From CAZTHC01 sp964613425 (GTDB lineage Bacteria; Bacillota; Clostridia; TANB77; CAG-508), in NCBI GenBank assembly GCA_964613425.1, contig CAZTHC010000017.1:1-21150 (forward strand): DNA of 21,150 bases. The letters are read 5' to 3'. This document shows, piece after piece, positions 7,608 through 13,556 of this stretch (position 1 is its first letter; every line of letters begins with the position of its first letter). Under the pieces are notes generated by a model. The model was given only the letters and a program-made list of their open reading frames with translations. It was not told the origin of the DNA and did no database searches. A program made the position numbers and the translations under genes.

Positions 7608-8054
7608 TTATCTAATATCAAAGTTTCCTGTTTCTGGGTCTACTTCGTAATAATTTAAAGCATTTGTTGTATTTCTATCTCTTACACTTATAATATATCT
7701 TCCAGAATTTGTTTTTCCATCACATCTAAAATATACTGAATTATCTTCTCCCCAATTTTGCTTTACTATTGTTATTGCTTTTGTTTCATCTATTGCTCCA
7801 TTTGATACAACTTCATTTGAAATAGCATTGTTAACAACACTATTATCTATAATGTTATTAGTTAATTCATTAGATACACTTGTATTTGTAACTGTGGTAT
7901 TTTGTTTTGCTGTATTCGTATTATATGTAGAATTATTGCTCAATTCATTTTTTGGTTTTGGCTCCTTTTTGTATAGTTCTATTGATAAGTATATTACTAC
8001 TCCTACAAGAACTGCTGTAATCAAGAAAAAACCTATTCTAAATTTTTTACTCAT
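7608..8054 (-). CDS. Small membrane-anchored protein with PepSY-like C-terminal domain, unknown function
   Basis: 148 residues. There is one N-terminal transmembrane segment (about 8-27, GFFLITAVLVGVVIYLSI), then an Asn/Thr/Ser-rich low-complexity linker (about 36-85), then a compact domain ending in YYEVDPETGNFDIR that resembles PepSY-type folds (a helix AITIVKQNW, then strands closing with a D-x-x-T-G turn). It is probably extracytoplasmic and anchored to the membrane. The start chosen is the ATG at 8054, behind GGAGG; an upstream ATG at 8135 adds 27 residues that are encoded by the inverted-repeat element and spacer, with no ribosome binding site. It separates xseA from xseB. I do not recognise a specific family. 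Confidence 0.75.
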   Translation of the reverse strand: MSKKFRIGFFLITAVLVGVVIYLSIELYKKEPKPKNELSNNSTYNTNTAKQNTTVTNTSVSNELTNNIIDNSVVNNAISNEVVSNGAIDETKAITIVKQNWGEDNSVYFRCDGKTNSGRYIISVRDRNTTNALNYYEVDPETGNFDIR

Positions 8055-8100
8055 ATTATTACCTCCAATTTTACTTTGATTTATAAAAATATATCTTTTT

Positions 8101-8197
8101 GAGATGTTTCGACTACGCTTTGCTCCGCTCAACATGACATATTATTTTTATGTGTCATTCTGAGCTTTGCTACTTTATCTAACTCTCGAAGAATCTC
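8101..8197. repeat. 97-bp inverted-repeat element, copy 1
   Basis: The element opens with GAGATGTTTCG (8101-8111) and closes with CGAAGAATCTC (8187-8197), terminal inverted repeats matching at 9 of 11 bases. Inside, GCTCAACATGACAT is mirrored by ATGTGTCATTCTGAGC, so the whole unit folds back on itself. A second copy in the same orientation is at 19279-19379. Its right end lies six bases from the xseA stop codon. Its GC-richer composition and compact palindromic form suggest a non-autonomous mobile element (MITE or REP type). As RNA it forms a long imperfect hairpin. Confidence 0.8.
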
Positions 8198-8202
8198 TTC
8201 TA

Positions 8203-9390
8203 CTACAATATTTTTGCATCTAGTTTTCCGTCTGTAAATGTTAGTGTTATTTCATCTTGTGCCTGTAATTGCTTTGCACTTTTTATATATGTATGTTGTT
8301 TATTTACAACACAATATCCTCTTGTTAAAGTTTTTAAAGGACTTAGTGTATCTAATCTCGAAATTAAATCTATTGCACTTATTTTATAATTTTGTATTTT
8401 ATTTAAATATATTTTTTGCATTTCTTTAGTAACATTATCTACTTCAATATATTTATCGTTAATTCTTTGTAATGGATTTGTAAATGCTGATGACTGCAAA
8501 CACTTTTCATATCTTAGTTTCATATATTCCAAAGTTTTTAATAGTGCTAATTTATATCTTTTTTGATATAGTACTAATTTTTCTTTTATTTCAGATATAT
8601 CTGCTTGTACTAATTCAGCCGCTGCTGAAGGTGTTGGTGCTCTTAAGTCTGCTACAAAATCTGATATTGTAAAATCTGTTTCATGTCCTACTGCAGAAAT
8701 TATTGGTAATTCTGAATTATATATTGCTTCTGCAACGCATTCTTCATTGAATGGCCATAAATCCTCTAAACTTCCTCCGCCTCTAGCTAAAATTAACACA
8801 TCTGCAATTTTGTTATTATTCATATACTCTATTGCTTGTGCTATTTTAATTGATGCCCCTTCACCTTGAACCGGTATTGGAAATATTATAATGTTTACAT
8901 TTGGATTTCTACGAGTAGATACATTAATTATATCTTTTATAACAGAGCCTGTTTTAGAAGTTAAAACACCTATTCTTTTAGGCATAAATGGTATTTTCTT
9001 TTTATGTTCGTCTGCGAAATAACCTTTTCGTTCTAGTTTTAATTTCAGCTCTTCAAACTGTTTATATAAAACGCCAATTCCGTCTTCCTCCATTGCTTTA
9101 CAATATATTTGATAAACTCCATCTCTTTCAAATACTGAAACAGTACCTAAAATTAAAACCTTCATTCCATCTTTAGGTACAAAATTCAAATTTGCTGTAG
9201 CTGTTTTAAACATTACGCATTTTATTAATGATTCCTCATCTTTTAGAGTAAAATACATATGTCCAGTATAGTGATGTTTAAAATTTGAAATTTCACCTTT
9301 TATGTATACATTATTTAAGTATTCATCTTCTACAAATTTATCTTTAATATATTTATTCAAAGTAGATACTGTTATTGGTTCGGGTCTCAT
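8203..9390 (-). CDS. xseA: Exodeoxyribonuclease VII large subunit
   Basis: Catalytic subunit of exonuclease VII, which digests single-stranded DNA into short acid-soluble oligonucleotides and acts in mismatch repair and damage processing. The 395-residue length is normal for Firmicutes. An N-terminal OB-fold DNA-binding domain (about 1-100, with IKGEISNFKHHYTGHMYF) is followed by the catalytic domain with ARGGGSLEDLWPFNEE (202-217), GHETDFT (235-241) and DLRAPTPSAAAE (248-259), then a coiled-coil region and a short C-terminal strand domain. The ATG at 9390 follows GGTGG. It lies 23 bases after nusB, the usual clostridial order. The stop is TAG at 8203-8205, next to the 97-bp repeat. Confidence 0.98.
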   Translation of the reverse strand: MRPEPITVSTLNKYIKDKFVEDEYLNNVYIKGEISNFKHHYTGHMYFTLKDEESLIKCVMFKTATANLNFVPKDGMKVLILGTVSVFERDGVYQIYCKAMEEDGIGVLYKQFEELKLKLERKGYFADEHKKKIPFMPKRIGVLTSKTGSVIKDIINVSTRRNPNVNIIIFPIPVQGEGASIKIAQAIEYMNNNKIADVLILARGGGSLEDLWPFNEECVAEAIYNSELPIISAVGHETDFTISDFVADLRAPTPSAAAELVQADISEIKEKLVLYQKRYKLALLKTLEYMKLRYEKCLQSSAFTNPLQRINDKYIEVDNVTKEMQKIYLNKIQNYKISAIDLISRLDTLSPLKTLTRGYCVVNKQHTYIKSAKQLQAQDEITLTFTDGKLDAKIL

Positions 9391-9413
9391 TTAGCACCAC
9401 CTTTTCTATAAAA

Positions 9414-9821
9414 CTAAATATTACTTTCTTTTACTACGCTTGCTAATACTCCATTTATAAAATTTGGTGATGTATCTTCCCCATATTTTTTTGCCAATTC
9501 AACTGCTTCATTTATAACAACTTTATATGGCAATTCTTTAAATTTTATTTCATAAATAGCTAACTTTAGAAGTGCTATATTTATTTTAGAAATTCTTTCT
9601 ATTTTCCAATCTTCTTTTAAATTATTAGAAATAGCATTTATTATTTCTTCATTATTTGCATTTATTCCATTAACTACATCTATTATGTACTCTTCTGCCT
9701 CTTTATTATCTATTTCATTATTTTCTACAAATAATGAAATTTGTTCATTACTTATATCTTTTTGAAATTCTACTTCATATAAGAATTTAAAAGCAAATTC
9801 TCTCATTGCACTTCTATTCAT
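9414..9821 (-). CDS. nusB: Transcription antitermination factor NusB
   Basis: 135-residue all-helical protein that binds boxA RNA together with NusE (ribosomal protein S10) and promotes antitermination in rRNA operons. The N-terminal REFAFKFLYEVEF and the C-terminal LPYKVVINEAVELAKKYG followed by PNFINGVLASV are diagnostic. The ATG at 9821 lies nine bases after GGAGG, which itself starts directly after the stop of the DUF2273 gene. The order asp23-amaP-DUF2273-nusB-xseA is common in Clostridia. Confidence 0.97.
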   Translation of the reverse strand: MNRSAMREFAFKFLYEVEFQKDISNEQISLFVENNEIDNKEAEEYIIDVVNGINANNEEIINAISNNLKEDWKIERISKINIALLKLAIYEIKFKELPYKVVINEAVELAKKYGEDTSPNFINGVLASVVKESNI

Positions 9822-9836
9822 GTATTTATTCCTCCA

Positions 9837-10040
9837 TTACATCTTATCTATAAATCTTTTTAATTTATCCTTTACTACTTCTTTATTCCTTTGTACATAA
9901 TTTCCTACAAATATGCCAATAAATATTATAGCTATACAAATAAATAATTCATATAATCTTGTAAATAAGATTAAAATAGCTATTAATCCTCCTATTATTG
10001 CGCCTGCATATCTGCTAAAAAAACTTTTAAAATTATCCAT
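9837..10040 (-). CDS. DUF2273 small membrane protein of the Asp23/AmaP cluster
   Basis: 67 residues with two closely spaced hydrophobic segments (about 12-28 and 32-48) and a basic C-terminus (QRNKEVVKDKLKRFIDK). It matches the small DUF2273 proteins that accompany Asp23 and AmaP in Firmicutes. The start is the ATG at 10040, ten bases after the G of GGAGG; an ATG four codons further upstream overlaps that ribosome binding site. It sits 28 bases after amaP and 15 bases before nusB. Its probable role is in the membrane-associated Asp23 complex; the molecular function is unknown. Confidence 0.85.
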   Translation of the reverse strand: MDNFKSFFSRYAGAIIGGLIAILILFTRLYELFICIAIIFIGIFVGNYVQRNKEVVKDKLKRFIDKM

Positions 10041-10068
10041 AGGAACCTCCATTTTGAGCTATTGCTCA

Positions 10069-10662
10069 TTAATTTTTAATTTCTTTTTCTTCTGTTACTA
10101 CTGCTATATTAGGTGTTACTTCTTTTTTAGTAGTTATATTTTTAATTTTAATATTTACCTCTTTTACTTCTAAATCTAAAGAATTCTTTATTGTTTCTTT
10201 AATTTTTGTTTGAAGATTATTTGATAAATCTTTTATTACTACATCTGGTGTAACAAATAATGTTACATATACTCTTACTAAATTATCTGTTCCTAAAACA
10301 ACTTTACTTAATACACTTTCTGCATTATTAAAAGATTTAACTACTCCATTTGTTAAGTTTTCTAAAGTATCTTTTGAAATTAATAATTTACCATTATCGT
10401 TTTCTAATAAAATTCCAGATTTTTCTTTTGCTCTTTCTTTTGCACTAGAATCAAAAAATATGCATTTAATTGCCAAAAGTATGAATACTACTGACATTCC
10501 TAGTAAAATATTTGTATATAATGTTGTATTTAGTACTTTTTCAATTACTTCAGTAACTATATCTAATTCTAACCACCCAAATATTAATATACACATAATT
10601 ATTGATAATATAAGTATAATGTTTGAAAATAAAACTAATGCAATTTTTTCCAATGTTTTCAT
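10069..10662 (-). CDS. amaP: Alkaline shock response membrane anchor protein AmaP
   Basis: 197 residues. Two N-terminal transmembrane segments (about 8-31 and 50-70) are followed by a cytoplasmic domain related to Asp23 (about 85-180), with LENLTNGVVKSFNNAESVLS and the strand pattern EVKEVNIKIKNIT. In Staphylococcus aureus AmaP ties Asp23 to the membrane, and loss of Asp23 there triggers cell wall stress genes. The gene lies directly between asp23 and the DUF2273 gene, the standard arrangement. The ATG at 10662 follows AAAGAGG. A short GGAT/ATCC hairpin lies in the 51-base gap after asp23. Confidence 0.88.
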   Translation of the reverse strand: MKTLEKIALVLFSNIILILSIIMCILIFGWLELDIVTEVIEKVLNTTLYTNILLGMSVVFILLAIKCIFFDSSAKERAKEKSGILLENDNGKLLISKDTLENLTNGVVKSFNNAESVLSKVVLGTDNLVRVYVTLFVTPDVVIKDLSNNLQTKIKETIKNSLDLEVKEVNIKIKNITTKKEVTPNIAVVTEEKEIKN

Positions 10663-10713
10663 AATTTACCTCTTTCTTGGATATAAAAATCCTTATAAAA
10701 ATTATTTTATCTT

Positions 10714-11133
10714 TTAGTCTTCTAAATTTTTCTCTTCATGAACTTCTGGAATTGTACTTACACCTTGAACATTAACATTTACTTCTAATACTTTTAATCC
10801 TGTCATGTTCTCTACTGCCTTTTTTACTCTGTTTTGAATTTCATAAGCAACATCTGGTATTCTTGTGCCATATTCAACTATTATATTAACATCTATTTTA
10901 GTTTCTTTTTCTCCAACTTCTACTTTTATACCTTTAGCCATATTCTTTTTACCACTTAAAACTTCTGAAATTCCTCCTGCAAATCCTCCTGCCATATCAG
11001 CAACTCCAGCCACTTCTGAAACAGCTACTCCTGCAATTACAGCAACAACATCATCAGATATTTTTATTCCATTTTCATCTACACTAATTTCCTCTACATT
11101 TTCAATCTTTTCTAATTCTTTATTCTCTTCCAT
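10714..11133 (-). CDS. asp23: Asp23/Gls24 family envelope stress response protein
   Basis: 139-residue cytoplasmic protein of the Asp23/Gls24 family, which clusters at the membrane through AmaP and is linked to envelope homeostasis. Signatures: ISDDVVAVIAGVAVSEVAGVADM (about 25-47), GKKNMAKGIKVEVGEKETKIDV (about 61-82) and IQNRVKKAVENMTGLKVLEVNVNVQGV near the C-terminus. The start is the ATG at 11133 after AGGAGG. It is the first gene behind the promoter at 11230-11258 and likely heads the unit asp23-amaP-DUF2273-nusB-xseA. It carries an acidic N-terminal extension. Confidence 0.93.
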   Translation of the reverse strand: MEENKELEKIENVEEISVDENGIKISDDVVAVIAGVAVSEVAGVADMAGGFAGGISEVLSGKKNMAKGIKVEVGEKETKIDVNIIVEYGTRIPDVAYEIQNRVKKAVENMTGLKVLEVNVNVQGVSTIPEVHEEKNLED

Positions 11134-11163
11134 AAAAAATTCCTCCTAAATATTTTTTCTTTT

Positions 11164-11185
11164 GGGACGTATGATTCTCGTGCCC
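11164..11185. repeat. Short palindrome in the asp23 leader
   Basis: GGGACG (11164-11169) can pair with CGTGCCC (11179-11185) with one bulge, giving a small hairpin in the untranslated leader of asp23. On the minus strand it reads GGGCACG...CGTCCC. It resembles the GGG...CCC palindromes at 12759-12857 and 19402-19426 but lacks their CTACAA end, so it may be a degenerate relative or simply a leader hairpin. Confidence 0.45.
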
Positions 11186-11229
11186 TTGTTTTTTCTTAAT
11201 TAACTTTATTATTTTCAAATTATGATATT

Positions 11230-11258
11230 AGTATATCAATATATAATAAAATTTACAA
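11230..11258 (-). promoter_or_regulatory. Promoter for the asp23-amaP-nusB operon
   Basis: Minus strand: -35 TTGTAA (11253-11258), 17-base spacer, -10 TATACT (11230-11235). The -35 begins only six bases beyond the fmt stop. A 6-bp inverted repeat, TGATAT-TAGT-ATATCA (11223-11238 on plus), overlaps the -10 and could be an operator. The predicted leader is about 95 bases and holds the hairpin at 11164-11185. Confidence 0.75.
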
Positions 11259-11263
11259 CATTT

Positions 11264-12250
11264 TTATTCAAAAGAATCTATTGCTTCTATTTTATTTCCT
11301 CTTAAAAATTCTAAAATACTCATTTTTCTTGAATTTTCTCCTTGAATTTCTAAAACAGAAATAATTTCATCTCTTGCCTTTATATAAAGTCCAAATTTAT
11401 CACTAACATATACTACTGTTCCCGGTTCGATATCTGAAAATCTATATTCAAATTCTTTATATTCATTAAATGTATTTATAAAGTCTGGTACTTTAACAAT
11501 ATCTACTTTCCAGAATTTTATTTTACTATTATTAAACATTGTATATGCACCCATTATTGGATTTAAACCTCTAACCAAGTTTTTAATCTCTTTTGCTGTT
11601 TGATTTTGCCAGTCTATTTTTGACATTTCTTTATTTAGCATTTTTGCTACAGAAAAATCTTCACCTTGCTTTATTCTTGGTGCAGTATTTTTTTCTATTT
11701 TATCAATCGTTTCGACTAATAATTTTGCTCCCATTTCAGCTAATCTATTCCACAATTCACCTGTTGTTTCATTTTCCAAAATTTTAGTTTTTTCTTGCAA
11801 AATTATATCTCCGGTGTCCATTCCTATATCCATATACATTGTAGTAACGCCAGTTTCTTCTTCTCCATTAATAACAGCCCACTGAATTGGTGCTGCACCT
11901 CTATATTTAGGTAATAAAGAACCATGAACATTAACGCAGCCTAATCTTGGTATATCTAGAATTTCTTTTGGCAAAATTTTTCCATATGCAACCACCACAA
12001 TAATATCTGGATTTAAATTTTTAATTTCTTCTATAAATTCAGCATTGTTTCTTATTTTTTCTGGTTGAAATATTCTTAATTTTTTTTCTACTGCATATTC
12101 CTTTACAGGTGAAGCAACCATTTTCATTCCTCTACCCTTTGGTTTATCCATATTCGTTACAACTGCCAAAATATTATGGCCTGCGTTATACATTGCTTCT
12201 AATGAAGCCTTCGCAAAATCCGGAGTTCCCATAAATACTATATTTAACAT
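11264..12250 (-). CDS. fmt: Methionyl-tRNA formyltransferase
   Basis: Formylates Met-tRNAfMet using 10-formyl-THF (the product of Fhs, also in this window) so that translation can initiate. 328 residues, a little longer than the usual 310-320. The N-terminal formyltransferase domain has FMGTPDFA (6-13) and the catalytic Asn107, His109 and Asp145 in VNVHGSLLPKYRGAAPIQ and GMDTGD, matching Asn106/His108/Asp144 of E. coli. The C-terminal OB-like tRNA-binding domain starts at about residue 205. The ATG at 12250 follows GAGGAGG. It lies 13 bases after def, the standard def-fmt pair. No intrinsic terminator is visible after its stop. Confidence 0.98.
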   Translation of the reverse strand: MLNIVFMGTPDFAKASLEAMYNAGHNILAVVTNMDKPKGRGMKMVASPVKEYAVEKKLRIFQPEKIRNNAEFIEEIKNLNPDIIVVVAYGKILPKEILDIPRLGCVNVHGSLLPKYRGAAPIQWAVINGEEETGVTTMYMDIGMDTGDIILQEKTKILENETTGELWNRLAEMGAKLLVETIDKIEKNTAPRIKQGEDFSVAKMLNKEMSKIDWQNQTAKEIKNLVRGLNPIMGAYTMFNNSKIKFWKVDIVKVPDFINTFNEYKEFEYRFSDIEPGTVVYVSDKFGLYIKARDEIISVLEIQGENSRKMSILEFLRGNKIEAIDSFE

Positions 12251-12263
12251 TAATATTCCTCCT

Positions 12264-12737
12264 CTATACGGTTACAGTTTCCAATGTTCCTGGTATTATT
12301 TTGTCTACAAACAATATTCCATCTAAATGATCTATTTCATGAACTAGAGCTTGGGCAAGTAATTCTTTTCCAGTTATTTTTATTTTTTTTCCATTTCTAT
12401 CTAACGCTTCGACTGTAACTTCTGCTGGTCTTACAATTTTTGCAAATTGATTTGGAAAGCTTAAGCAACCTTCGTCTATTGTTTGTTCTCCTTTAGTTTT
12501 TATAATTTTTGGATTAATTAAAACAAATGGAGGAACACCTTCTTCATAAATATCTATTACAACAATTCTTTTTAATACGCCAACTTGAACTGCAGCTAGT
12601 CCTACTCCATTATATTTGTACAATGTTTCTAGCATATCTGAAATTAGCTCATTAGTTTTTTCATCTATTGTTTCTACTTCTTTTGATTTTTTTCTTAGTA
12701 TAGCATCTTCTGCTTCTCTAATTGTTCTTATTGCCAT
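12264..12737 (-). CDS. def: Peptide deformylase
   Basis: Iron-type metallohydrolase that removes the formyl group from nascent proteins, completing the cycle begun by Fmt. 157 residues. All three family motifs are present: GVGLAAVQVG (44-53; the usual Pro of GLAAPQVG is Val here), EGCLS (89-93, metal ligand Cys91) and HEIDH (133-137, ligands His133 and His137, catalytic Glu134). The start used is the ATG at 12737, with GGAGG well placed upstream; an ATG four codons earlier overlaps that site. The 246 bases between def and priA contain no gene but several palindromic repeats, so def-fmt may be expressed by read-through or from an undetected promoter. Confidence 0.96.
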   Translation of the reverse strand: MAIRTIREAEDAILRKKSKEVETIDEKTNELISDMLETLYKYNGVGLAAVQVGVLKRIVVIDIYEEGVPPFVLINPKIIKTKGEQTIDEGCLSFPNQFAKIVRPAEVTVEALDRNGKKIKITGKELLAQALVHEIDHLDGILFVDKIIPGTLETVTV

Positions 12738-12758
12738 ATTTACCTCCATTCATTTTCT

Positions 12759-12783
12759 GGGAACATATAATAGGTCCCTACAA
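12759..12783. repeat. Short palindromic repeat ending CCCTACAA (copy a)
   Basis: GGGAACATATAATAGGTCCC followed by TACAA. The outer GGGA/TCCC bases pair with one internal mismatch. The unit shares its CCCTACAA end and orientation with the units ending at 12857 and 19426. It lies 21 bases upstream of the def start. Confidence 0.55.
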
Positions 12784-12798
12784 TTTTTATTTATTTAT

Positions 12799-12857
12799 TT
12801 GGTGGACTGTTTACAATAAATTTATCTGCGGGTCGTCGAGGACGCCGACCCCTACAA
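12799..12857. repeat. Composite repeat with GC-rich palindrome (copy b)
   Basis: An AT-rich lead (TTGGTGGACTGTTTACAATA, 12799-12818) is followed by the GC-rich palindrome GGGTCG...CGACCC (12830-12835 with 12846-12851; two inner pairs after a mismatch) and then CCTACAA. The lead is repeated imperfectly at 12928-12961. The GC content of the palindrome is far above that of its surroundings, which argues for insertion of a mobile or dispersed element. Confidence 0.65.
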
Positions 12858-12862
12858 TGAAA

Positions 12863-12900
12863 CTATTCACTATTCACCATTCAATCTTCGCTATTCACTA
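12863..12900. repeat. Tandem TATTCAC-type direct repeat
   Basis: CTATTCAC occurs at 12863-12870 and 12891-12898, with the variants TATTCACC and ATTCAAT between them. The short degenerate array joins the two composite palindromic repeats. It is too short, and lacks regular spacers, for a CRISPR array. Confidence 0.5.
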
Positions 12901-12927
12901 ATATTTATATATTGTCACCGACAAGAT

Positions 12928-12976
12928 TTGGCGAATTATTTACAATATATTTTATTTGTGGCAGGCACAGGGCCTG
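12928..12976. repeat. Composite repeat with palindrome (degenerate copy c)
   Basis: TTGGCGAATTATTTACAATA (12928-12947) matches the lead of the 12799 copy with a few differences and one later indel. It is followed by CAGGC-ACAGG-GCCTG (12962-12976), a perfect 5-bp stem with a 5-base loop. The CCTACAA end is missing. The copy starts eight bases beyond the priA stop and could act as a weak 3' hairpin for the upstream transcript. Confidence 0.55.
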
Positions 12977-12983
12977 TATATTT

Positions 12984-13556
12984 TTAGCTCAAATTATATG
13001 GATTTATGTCTATATATTTTACTGTATTCTTTGTATTGTTTAAATTAATAATACTATTTATTTTTTCTAATATATTGTTGTCTAATTTACATTTAATTAT
13101 TATTCTCCATCTATATTTTTTATTTATTTTCGAAATTGGAAATGGAGCTGGCTTAAATACTTTGATGTCTTCATTTTGCAATTTAGATAACTTTATATAT
13201 AAACTATTTATTTCTTTAATAACTGCCTCTTCATTTTGTGAAACAACACCGATAAGCATTATATCGCAAAATGGAGGATATTTCAATTGTTTTCTTAGTA
13301 ATATCTCTGTTTCATAGAAATTTTCGTAATTTTGTTCTTTGGCTTGTTCAATACTGAAGTGATCTGGATTATATGTTTGTATTATTACTTTTCCTGGTAA
13401 ATTTTCTCTTCCAGCCCTTCCAGCTACTTGTGTAAGTATTTGAAAAGTTCTTTCACTTGCTCTATAGTCATCTATATTTAAGCTAGATTCTGCTGCAATT
13501 ACCCCAACTAATGTTACTTTTGGAAAATGATGCCCTTTTACAACCATTTGTGTTCC
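12984..13556 (-). CDS. priA: PriA, C-terminal segment after a frameshift
   Basis: This frame continues PriA directly: GTQMVVKGHHFPKVTLVGV is helicase motif V, and DYRASERTFQILTQVAGRAGR is motif VI with its arginine finger region, followed by the C-terminal domain to the TAA at 12984. It gives 190 residues that join residue 540 of the upstream segment once a single extra C (minus strand; G at 13557 on plus) is ignored. The conceptual product is 730 residues, normal for Firmicute PriA. If translated separately, the first ATG would be at 13547, with no Shine-Dalgarno sequence, so this piece alone is unlikely to be made or functional. Confidence 0.9.
   Translation of the reverse strand, partial: GTQMVVKGHHFPKVTLVGVIAAESSLNIDDYRASERTFQILTQVAGRAGRENLPGKVIIQTYNPDHFSIEQAKEQNYENFYETEILLRKQLKYPPFCDIMLIGVVSQNEEAVIKEINSLYIKLSKLQNEDIKVFKPAPFPISKINKKYRWRIIIKCKLDNNILEKINSIINLNNTKNTVKYIDINPYNLS

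Noticed and set aside
8055..8135. An upstream ATG that lengthens the small membrane protein by 27 residues
   Set aside because: The added residues come from the inverted-repeat element and the spacer behind it, there is no ribosome binding site, and a good GGAGG precedes the ATG at 8054.
12863..12900. CRISPR-like array
   Set aside because: The repeated unit is only 7-8 bases, degenerate and without regular unique spacers; no cas genes are present.
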